Below are positions 6,789-11,954 of a DNA stretch of 14,470 nucleotides, one piece after another. The translations under genes and the position numbers were made by a program. Position 1 is the stretch's first letter. Each line of letters opens with the position of its first letter. The notes below the pieces were generated by a model that saw only the letters and a list, made by a program, of their open reading frames with translations, had not been told where the DNA came from and did not search any database. The stretch is from CAZPLZ01 sp964587525 (GTDB lineage Bacteria; Oederibacteriota; CAKKQC01), in contig CAZPLZ010000081.1 in the NCBI GenBank assembly GCA_964587525.1, forward strand, positions 1 to 14,470. Reading direction: 5' to 3'.

Positions 6789-7736
6789 ATGCCCAACGAC
6801 CTGAAAATCTTCAGTGGGAACGGCAACAGGGAACTGGCCAAAGAAATTGCGGACTACCGGGGTTTGCCGCTCGGGGACATGGACGTGACCCGGTTCAGCG
6901 AGGGCGAGATCCGGGTCAAGATCAACGAAAACGTGCGAGGCACGGATGTCTTCCTCATCCAGTCCACCTGCCCGCCGGTAAACGAGCACTGGATGGAGCT
7001 TTTGATCATGATCGACGCGATGCGCCGGGCGTCCGCCCGCCGGATCACCGCCGTGATCCCGTTCTACTCCTATGCCCGGCAGGACCGGAAGGATCAGCCG
7101 CGTGTGCCCATCACGGCCAAACTGATCGCCAACTTAATTGAGGCGGCGGGGGCCGACCGGGTCCTGACCATGGATCTGCATGCCGACCAGATCCAGGGCT
7201 TCTTCGACAAGCCGGTGGATCACCTCCTGGCCCAGCCGGTGTTTGTGGACTACATCCGCAAGAAAAATCTCAGCCATCTCGCAGTTGCATCTGCTGACGT
7301 GGGCGGCATCAGGGGCGCGTGGCATTTCGCGGAGCGAATCAAAGCGCCACTCGCCATCGTGGACAAGCGGCGGATGGGGCCGGTGGAAACCGAAGTGCTG
7401 AACGTCATCGGCGATGTGAAAGGCAAGACCCTGATCATCCCTGACGACATGATCACCTCCGGCAGCAGCGTGGCGCAGGCGGCCCGGTCCCTCAAGGAGC
7501 GGGGTGCTGGAGACATCTACGCCTGCTGCACGCACCCCATCTTCTCTGATCCTGCGGTCGAGCGGTTGAAGAGTTCCGGGATTAAGGAAGTGATCGTCAC
7601 CAATTCCATCCCTTTGAACGACCATGCGAAGGCGCTTTCCGACCCGCCGGTGACGGTGCTCTCAGTCGCTAATTTATTCGGCGAAGCCATCCGCCGCATT
7701 CACGAAGAAGCCTCCATCAGCGCTCTGTTTCACTAA
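6789..7736 (+). CDS. prs: Ribose-phosphate pyrophosphokinase (PRPP synthetase)
   Basis: A 315-aa protein, exactly the usual length, that transfers pyrophosphate from ATP to ribose-5-phosphate to make PRPP for nucleotide, His, Trp and NAD synthesis. Motifs: RFSEGE (35-40), the ATP-binding loop FYSYARQDRK (92-101), VPITAK (106-111), MDLHADQIQGFF (128-139) with the metal-binding His131, and DKRR (192-195) of the catalytic loop. The ribose-5-phosphate loop reads PDDMITSGSSVA (218-229) where class I enzymes usually have VDDMIDTGGT, so the third acidic residue is Thr. Translation is probably coupled to glmU. The usual partners rplY and pth do not follow; a long hairpin starts 5 nt after the stop. 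Confidence 0.95.
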   Translation: MPNDLKIFSGNGNRELAKEIADYRGLPLGDMDVTRFSEGEIRVKINENVRGTDVFLIQSTCPPVNEHWMELLIMIDAMRRASARRITAVIPFYSYARQDRKDQPRVPITAKLIANLIEAAGADRVLTMDLHADQIQGFFDKPVDHLLAQPVFVDYIRKKNLSHLAVASADVGGIRGAWHFAERIKAPLAIVDKRRMGPVETEVLNVIGDVKGKTLIIPDDMITSGSSVAQAARSLKERGAGDIYACCTHPIFSDPAVERLKSSGIKEVIVTNSIPLNDHAKALSDPPVTVLSVANLFGEAIRRIHEEASISALFH

Positions 7737-7741
7737 AGTAA

Positions 7742-7807
7742 AGGGGACGTACTTGAAATATTGAAATTCCCTGCGCGAAGAATTTCAATATTTCAAGTAC
7801 GTCCCCT
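7742..7807. repeat. 28-bp perfect inverted repeat (MITE/REP-like or bidirectional terminator)
   Basis: Bases 7742-7769 are perfectly complementary to 7780-7807, leaving a 10-nt loop (7770-7779). The arms begin AGGGGACGTACTTGAAATAT and are AT-rich towards the loop, unlike the GC-rich surroundings. It sits between the convergent ends of prs and the 593-aa gene, 5 nt after the prs stop. A simple intrinsic terminator would have a shorter stem and a U-tract, which is lacking. The perfect arms suggest a recently inserted palindromic element, perhaps of the REP/RAYT or MITE kind, which may also stop transcription from both sides. Confidence 0.85.
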
Positions 7808-7816
7808 CTACCAGAA

Positions 7817-7839
7817 CCCTCTCCCTTACAGGGAGAGGG
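7817..7839. repeat. 10-bp hairpin, CCCTCTCCCT repeat type, possible terminator of the minus-strand cassette
   Basis: CCCTCTCCCT at 7817-7826 pairs perfectly with 7830-7839 around a three-base loop. It lies 9 nt beyond the stop of the minus-strand 593-aa gene. There is no long T-run. The CCCTCTCCC...GGGAGAGGG type of hairpin is a common dispersed repeat in environmental genomes, and a single-arm relative occurs at 13508-13530. Confidence 0.6.
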
Positions 7840-7848
7840 AATGTTAAG

Positions 7849-9630
7849 CTACAACTTGCCGAAGAGTTTCGTGAGGAAAAAATCGCGGTCGCCGCAGAGC
7901 TTGGCGACCTGGGGATCCTGGAACGCCTGCGAAACCAGCGCCCTCGCCTGGCTTTCCGTTTTGACATACTTCAGAATGGTGTTCCGCGCTTCGGTAGGCT
8001 CTGCCTGGGCCACGTACATCAGGGTGAGCCCCACCGTCCGCTCGATGCTCTCGATGACGCAATACCGCAACAGCACCGCGAGTTTCCGGCGGGATAGCTT
8101 TTGCGGGGGCATAAGCCCATTAGCAAAAGCGAAGATGCAGTCCACGTAGTCGGAAACGGACTCGGCACGGCTGGCGGCGTCCACGACCTGAGACGTCATG
8201 GCGAGCGTGAGCTTCTTTTCCTCGCCGGTCCACTTCACTTGCGTTTTCTTCTCGACCTTCCCCGAATAGTCCCCCATAAAGGTGCCAGCGTTGAGGTCAC
8301 CACGGTGGTCGTAGAGCGGATCCTTGCTGAGGTAATGACCGCAGGCCTTGAGGACCTGGACCTCGAGGGGGGTCAGCGAGAATTTCGGACCCTTGCGCGG
8401 ATACTCTCCGCTCACGAACGACATCACGATGCGATCGTCGAAGTATTCCACGAAATTGCGGATCGGTGCGATGACAAGGGGCGGAATCACAAAATGCCCA
8501 TCCGGGTCTTTCGGAAACACATTGATGTGGACCCTGCTGATCTTTTCGATCGCAGCGATCACGCCCGGGATCGTCGCGAGGTACTCTTCGGGTGGGCCCG
8601 TGAACTCCTTCCACTGCTCCTTCACCAAGATCTTCGAGCCGCTGAATCCGACCTTGTTCTCGGCCGATTCCGCAGCCCGCACGGAAAAGGCAGCCAGGGT
8701 GTCTTCATCCCTGCGGATGGTCACAATCGTGTCCGGGTCGAACGCTGCGGTGGCTGACCCCTGTCCAGATTCGAGCTTTCCCAGCTCGGTGCGGCAAACC
8801 TTCATGTCCCCCAGCTTAGTCTCGAGACCCTGTGTACGGACCGAAAGCTCCCGGCCGGCCTGCTCAAGCTGGATGCCCAGGGAAATGATAGACTGCGTGA
8901 TGCCGAAAAGTTTTTCGCCAACGGACGACATCAGCTTGGCTTCCTGCTCCGTCCGTTCGCCAGCGAGGCCCGCGAGCTGGACATACTTCTTCAGGGCTTC
9001 CAAGGTCAGGCGAGTGGTGCTGAGGAGCTTTTCATCGCGCAGGGATCCAACGGCGTTCAACTGCACCTCCACGTTGCCAAGCTGCTCCTTGACAGAAGTC
9101 AGCAGCCCCTCCAGCCGCGCCTTCACTTTGTCCTTCAATTGATCAGACCCCAGTGGTTTGGTCGGCCTGCGCCGGCGTGTCATCCCGGTGTCCAGGCCGG
9201 CCAGCTCGCCGCGGGCGATGGCGTTCACCCGGTCCTCAGCATCCAGGATGGGAACAGCCCAAGCCGGGCGCGAAGCTTTGGCCGCGCGGTCGCGTACCAA
9301 AAGTTCATACACTGCGGCCGGAAGCAGTTCCACTTCTACCGGCGAGCCATTCTGGTTCACGGTCACGCTCGTCCCCAGCGCCCCGGTGCAAAGAAAAAGC
9401 CACTGTGCCTCGTTGAGGTAAGGCAGCCGCTTGCCCAGCAGCCAGTCAGTCACAACCGTAAACGCACCGCGCAACCTGGCAGCCTTGGCCACCTCCTCCT
9501 GCGGGCCGCGGGACGGGGCGGCATACGTCACCAGCGCGTCGTTGACTTGACGCGCAACCTCGTCAGGTGCTTCATCCAAAACCTGATCCAGCACGTCCTG
9601 GCCGGTCGTTGTCAGCACATCGTCAGTCAT
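7849..9630 (-). CDS. 593-aa cytoplasmic coiled-coil protein, unknown function
   Basis: I do not recognise this protein. It has no signal peptide and no clear TM segment. Layout: an acidic N-terminus (1-35); a compact domain (about 45-150) with WLLGKRLPYLNEAQWLFLC; a basic patch TRRRRPTK (151-158); a long helical, probably coiled-coil region (about 162-288); then a C-terminal globular part (about 295-593) with VHINVFPKDPDGHF, NFVEYFDDRIVMSF and PRKGPKFSLTPLE. The end is helical and rich in charged residues. ATG 9630 follows the 160-aa gene by 8 nt, so the two are an operon; no strong Shine-Dalgarno is seen (GAGAAG upstream). The length, uninterrupted frame and codon pattern make it a real gene. 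A regulator, scaffold or defence-type function are all possible and none is shown. Confidence 0.85.
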   Translation of the reverse strand: MTDDVLTTTGQDVLDQVLDEAPDEVARQVNDALVTYAAPSRGPQEEVAKAARLRGAFTVVTDWLLGKRLPYLNEAQWLFLCTGALGTSVTVNQNGSPVEVELLPAAVYELLVRDRAAKASRPAWAVPILDAEDRVNAIARGELAGLDTGMTRRRRPTKPLGSDQLKDKVKARLEGLLTSVKEQLGNVEVQLNAVGSLRDEKLLSTTRLTLEALKKYVQLAGLAGERTEQEAKLMSSVGEKLFGITQSIISLGIQLEQAGRELSVRTQGLETKLGDMKVCRTELGKLESGQGSATAAFDPDTIVTIRRDEDTLAAFSVRAAESAENKVGFSGSKILVKEQWKEFTGPPEEYLATIPGVIAAIEKISRVHINVFPKDPDGHFVIPPLVIAPIRNFVEYFDDRIVMSFVSGEYPRKGPKFSLTPLEVQVLKACGHYLSKDPLYDHRGDLNAGTFMGDYSGKVEKKTQVKWTGEEKKLTLAMTSQVVDAASRAESVSDYVDCIFAFANGLMPPQKLSRRKLAVLLRYCVIESIERTVGLTLMYVAQAEPTEARNTILKYVKTESQARALVSQAFQDPQVAKLCGDRDFFLTKLFGKL

Positions 9631-9638
9631 GGAACTTC

Positions 9639-10121
9639 TCAGCCATGCGCTGGGAGACCATTGACCGTGAGGACCACCCGGCTCACTGGGGTGTATTCAA
9701 CTTGGAACGTTCCAGGGCCCAGAGGTAGCCCCAAGCGTTCCCAGGCGGAGCGCGTGAGCATGAACCTTCTCCCCGCGGCGTCGAGGTACACGTACCCCTT
9801 GGCCGCCTCAGCACGTCCTTGTGCCTGAAGCGACTCCACTCGGGCGGCTTCGATGTCCCGTCCCAGGCGCCGGGCGACGATCTGGAGCACCCCACAGATG
9901 AGGCCCCCCGTAGCTAACAGGCCAATCGCCAAACCGTACGCCACCTGGCCGCTCACCTCAAGCGACCCCCCCACAACATACCCGCGCATGGAGCCTGCAA
10001 TCAGGCCCAGGACCAGCCCGACTCCGGCCGACACGTAGCTGTAGCTCTGCCATCGGGTCGCGAGGTCCTTGACGTAATCGACCTCGGCTTCGTGAAGCGT
10101 ACGCACGGTACCGGCCGTCAT
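9639..10121 (-). CDS. 160-aa two-TM membrane protein, unknown function, operon partner of the 593-aa gene
   Basis: Not recognised. An N-terminal charged helix (1-24, HEAEVDYVKDLATRW) is followed by two hydrophobic segments at about 27-45 and 57-83, then an amphipathic helix (84-108, RRLGRDIEAARVESLQ) and a small beta-like C-terminal domain (109-160) with GYVYLDAAGRRFMLTRSAWE. The topology suggests both termini in the cytoplasm. ATG 10121 is preceded on the minus strand by AAGGGAG, 6-7 nt upstream. That motif and the start codon itself lie within the REP-like palindrome at 10119-10176. The 593-aa gene follows after 8 nt, so this protein may anchor its partner at the membrane (inference). Confidence 0.78.
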   Translation of the reverse strand: MTAGTVRTLHEAEVDYVKDLATRWQSYSYVSAGVGLVLGLIAGSMRGYVVGGSLEVSGQVAYGLAIGLLATGGLICGVLQIVARRLGRDIEAARVESLQAQGRAEAAKGYVYLDAAGRRFMLTRSAWERLGLPLGPGTFQVEYTPVSRVVLTVNGLPAHG

Positions 10122-10180
10122 GGTTCGACTCCCTTCGGTCGCTCACCATGACCCTGAGCGAGCGTAGCGAGTCGAAGGGT
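10119..10180. repeat. REP-like imperfect palindrome filling the intergenic gap
   Basis: Bases 10124-10145 pair with 10155-10176 at 19 of 22 positions, around a 9-nt loop. A second nested pair is CATGGT (10119-10124) with ACCATG (10145-10150). On the minus strand it contains TTCGACTCGCTACGCTCGCT followed by CAGGGTCATGGTGAGC, a kind of dispersed repeat widespread in environmental bacteria (from memory). It spans the whole gap between the stop of the cyclophilin gene and the start of the 160-aa gene, supplying the latter's AAGGGAG and ATG. Confidence 0.75.
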
Positions 10181-10743
10181 CACTTCAACGCCTCGGGCGG
10201 AAGCTGCTTCTCTGGAACCCGTTCGATGTTCACTTGGATCATGTGGTCCCCCTTCTGGACAGCGCTGGCCACATCCATCCCTTCATAGACCTGCCCAAAG
10301 ACCGTGTACTGGCCGTCGAGTTGCGTCAGCGGCTTGATGCAGATGTAGAACTGGCTGCCGGCGCTGTCCGGATCTTGGGCCCGGGCCATCGCCACCGCCC
10401 CGGTCGTGTGGGAGCGTTCATTGAATTCAGCCTTCATGGTGTATCCCGGCCCGCCCGTCCCATCCCCCTTGGGATCCCCACCCTGGATCAGCACTCCGGG
10501 CACCACCCGGTGGAAGGTCAGATTATCGTAGTAGCCCTTCTCCGTCAGCGACACGAAATTGGCGACAGTCTTTGGAGCGTACTGCTCAAACAGCGCAAAC
10601 CGGAAGACGCCCCGCTCGGTGCGGATCATGACAACCTGAACACCCTCCGGTTTGGATTCAGCCAGCTGAGAGGCGGTTGAGGAAGACGAAGGTGCCGGTC
10701 CATCAGCGGCACAGCCTCCTACCACCGCAGCCAGGAAAAGCAC
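10180..10743 (-). CDS. Cyclophilin-type peptidyl-prolyl isomerase, probable lipoprotein
   Basis: Cyclophilin fold: FHRVVPGVLIQGGDP (77-91) with the catalytic Arg, GTGGPGY, EFNERSHTTGAVAMAR (106-121), SQFYI (130-134), LDGQYTVFGQV (142-152). It catalyses cis-trans isomerisation of X-Pro bonds, here most likely in the periplasm. GTG 10743 is chosen as start, giving 187 aa with a hydrophobic stretch ending VVGGC, a lipobox-like site with Cys11, then a Ser/Ala/Pro linker. The open frame continues upstream through tRNA-Val to an ATG at 10875, but those codons are the tRNA itself. The signal lacks basic residues with this start, and there is no Shine-Dalgarno. The start lies 26 nt behind the tRNA 3' end on the same strand, so co-transcription is likely. 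The start is uncertain; the enzyme call is firm. Confidence 0.88.
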   Translation of the reverse strand: MLFLAAVVGGCAADGPAPSSSSTASQLAESKPEGVQVVMIRTERGVFRFALFEQYAPKTVANFVSLTEKGYYDNLTFHRVVPGVLIQGGDPKGDGTGGPGYTMKAEFNERSHTTGAVAMARAQDPDSAGSQFYICIKPLTQLDGQYTVFGQVYEGMDVASAVQKGDHMIQVNIERVPEKQLPPEALK

Positions 10744-10769
10744 GAAAAAAAGTGAACAAAAGGATACAT

Positions 10770-10844
10770 TGGGCGGAACAGGATTTGAACCTGTGACCTC
10801 CTGCTTGTAAGGCAGGCGCTCTCTCCAGGCTGAGCTATCCGCCC
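10770..10844 (-). tRNA. tRNA-Val (anticodon TAC)
   Basis: A 75-nt cloverleaf on the minus strand. The acceptor stem GGGCGGA/TCCGCCC is perfect, D stem GCTC/GAGC, anticodon stem CCTGC/GCAGG around loop CTTACAA (anticodon TAC), variable AGGTC, T arm ACAGG-TTCAAAT-CCTGT, discriminator A. The CCA is not encoded. A consensus TATAAT lies 11 nt upstream. Confidence 0.97.
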
Positions 10845-10914
10845 AGCCCCACTTCATTATAGTAGAGGACTTCATGCAGCCCTCAGTGTATCATAGGCTC
10901 AACGTGAGGGATGA
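10845..10914. promoter_or_regulatory. Divergent promoters for tRNA-Val and tRNA-Leu
   Basis: Minus strand: a consensus TATAAT read from 10861 to 10856, 11 nt before the tRNA-Val 5' end. Plus strand: TATCAT at 10889-10894, about 20 nt before tRNA-Leu, with a weak -35 candidate AGGACT at 10866-10871. The plus-strand -35 region lies next to the minus-strand -10 region, so the two promoters share this 70-bp gap. Confidence 0.55.
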
Positions 10915-10996
10915 GGGAGGATGGTGGAACTGGCAGACACGTACGCTTGAGGTGCGTATGGCGAAAGCCGTGAGGGTTCAACTCCCTCTCCTCCCA
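10915..10996 (+). tRNA. tRNA-Leu (anticodon GAG)
   Basis: An 82-nt class II tRNA. Acceptor GGGAGGA/TCCTCCC, anticodon stem TACGC/GCGTA around loop TTGAGGT (anticodon GAG), a short extra variable stem GGC-GAAA-GCC, T arm GAGGG-TTCAACT-CCCTC, discriminator A. The CCA is not encoded (TTTT follows). The TPR gene begins 10 nt downstream. Confidence 0.97.
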
Positions 10997-11006
10997 TTTT
11001 CGTAGC

Positions 11007-11498
11007 ATGGCAACGCCGGAAGAACTTAACAAATCGGGCATGGAGCTGTACAAGGCGGGGAAGTACGCCGAGGCCGTTGCGGCCTACGAGGAGGCGGTGG
11101 CCTTAAAGCCGGATTACGCCGCCTGCTACGTCAACCTGACCCTCGGGTACCTGAAACGCAACCGGCCGGACGACGCGGTACACGCAGCCCAACGTGCGGT
11201 CGCACTCGCGCCGCAGGCTGCGCAGGGACATCACTATCTCGGCAACGCGCTCAATGCCAAGGGACGCTGGAATGAGGCGGTGTCCGCATACGTGCGGGCC
11301 TTTGAGCTGGACAAGGCGCAATGTGGCAACCTCGTGCTAGCCGGCAACCTCTGCATGGATCACGGGCTGACCCCAAAAGCTGTGGAACTGTGGAAACAGT
11401 TTCTGGTCGCGGCACCGGCGGACCACCCCAAACGCAACGAGGCAGAAGAGCAGTTGCAGCAGGTCGGGGGTGGGTCCCGGCTGATCTCAAAGTTTTGA
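11007..11498 (+). CDS. Tetratricopeptide-repeat protein
   Basis: A 163-aa protein made almost wholly of TPR units: about 4-36 (LYKAGKYAEAVAAYEEAVAL), 38-70, 72-104 (LGNALNAKGRWNEAVSAYVR) and a fourth, divergent unit at 106-138 ending in WKQFLVAAP. The usual alternation W/L-G-Y-A-F-A-P is visible. TPRs bind partner proteins; no enzymatic domain or signal peptide is present, so it is probably cytoplasmic. ATG 11007 starts 10 nt behind the tRNA-Leu 3' end without a Shine-Dalgarno. The stop TGA overlaps the TTG start of the next gene (TTGA), which implies translational coupling. The partner cannot be named, but the downstream exported proteins suggest a role near the envelope (inference). Confidence 0.92.
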   Translation: MATPEELNKSGMELYKAGKYAEAVAAYEEAVALKPDYAACYVNLTLGYLKRNRPDDAVHAAQRAVALAPQAAQGHHYLGNALNAKGRWNEAVSAYVRAFELDKAQCGNLVLAGNLCMDHGLTPKAVELWKQFLVAAPADHPKRNEAEEQLQQVGGGSRLISKF

Positions 11499-11857
11499 GC
11501 TCCCGCCATCGTCCCCTCGCCGTCCTGCTGGCTGCCGCCCTGCTGGCTCCCCAAGCCACCGCGGCTGCGGATGCGCCGGCCCCGTTAGATTCCAAACGGA
11601 GTCTAACGGGGCTGGCAAAGCCCCCCGAAGCACCCACCCGACGATTTGAGAACGTGTTTTTCATCGCCCTGCCGTTTACGGCGTTGCACTCCGTTCTCCT
11701 CACCACCGGCGCCGCGCTGGCCTTCCAGCGGGGCGAGTTCAAACTAACCGTCGGCTACCAGGTGGCCGGTATCGGCCTCGCCGTCCTCGGTGCTGGCTTG
11801 ATAGCATGGAAGGACTCTAAAAAGAAACTCCAAGTCTCTCCTTCTGGAGCCGACTGA
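11495..11857 (+). CDS. Small exported/membrane protein, unknown function
   Basis: A 120-aa protein with start TTG 11495, overlapping the TPR stop by 4 nt. The frame is open further upstream, but that part overlaps the TPR gene, and starting here yields a proper signal-like N-terminus: SSRHRP, then AVLLAAALLAP, then an Ala-rich probable cleavage region. Two hydrophobic segments follow, around VFFIALPFTALHSVLL and VAGIGLAVLGAGLIAW, and a Lys-rich end (KDSKKK). Codons 29-39 or so, just after the signal, are encoded by a strong palindrome (11580-11611), giving DSKRSLTG-like sequence in a linker. It is not recognised. tRNA-Thr begins 19 nt downstream. Confidence 0.7.
   Translation: MSSRHRPLAVLLAAALLAPQATAAADAPAPLDSKRSLTGLAKPPEAPTRRFENVFFIALPFTALHSVLLTTGAALAFQRGEFKLTVGYQVAGIGLAVLGAGLIAWKDSKKKLQVSPSGAD
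11580..11611. repeat. In-frame palindrome: 14-bp stem, 4-nt loop, inside a coding region
   Basis: CCCCGTTAGATTCC (11580-11593) pairs with GGAGTCTAACGGGG (11598-11611): thirteen Watson-Crick pairs and one G-T, around the loop AAAC. It lies within the 120-aa gene, in the linker after the signal peptide. No T-run follows, so it is not an obvious terminator. An inserted palindromic element that kept the frame is the most economical reading. Confidence 0.75.
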
Positions 11858-11876
11858 AGTCGAAAGACTCTTTCAT

Positions 11877-11950
11877 GCCGGGGTAGCTCAGTTGGCTAGA
11901 GCGGCGGTTTCGTAAACCGCAGGTCGACGGTTCGAGTCCGTCCCTCGGCT
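11877..11950 (+). tRNA. tRNA-Thr (anticodon CGT)
   Basis: A 74-nt cloverleaf. Acceptor GCCGGGG/CCTCGGC with one G-U pair, D stem GCTC/GAGC, anticodon stem GCGGT/ACCGC around TTCGTAA (anticodon CGT), variable AGGTC, T arm GACGG-TTCGAGT-CCGTC, discriminator T. The CCA is not encoded. The subtilase start codon follows after 4 nt. Confidence 0.97.
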
Positions 11951-11954
11951 GGTT

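Noticed and set aside
7737..7848. CRISPR-like repeat between prs and the 593-aa gene
   Set aside because: The sequence is two different hairpins, not direct repeats with spacers.
8348..9142. 264-aa plus-strand frame antisense to the 593-aa gene
   Set aside because: Ser/Arg/Pro-rich shadow with no start signals; the minus-strand frame is longer and has a coherent helical and globular layout.
10744..10875. N-terminal extension of the cyclophilin gene through tRNA-Val to ATG 10875
   Set aside because: The added codons are the tRNA sequence and its promoter; the 75-nt tRNA simply happens to contain no stop in this frame.
11321..11494. N-terminal extension of the 120-aa gene
   Set aside because: This part overlaps the TPR gene in another frame and has a composition typical of a shadow; TTG 11495 gives a signal-like N-terminus.
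10770..11950. Integration (att) site at one of the three tRNAs
   Set aside because: No integrase gene and no duplicated tRNA 3' segment are visible in the window.
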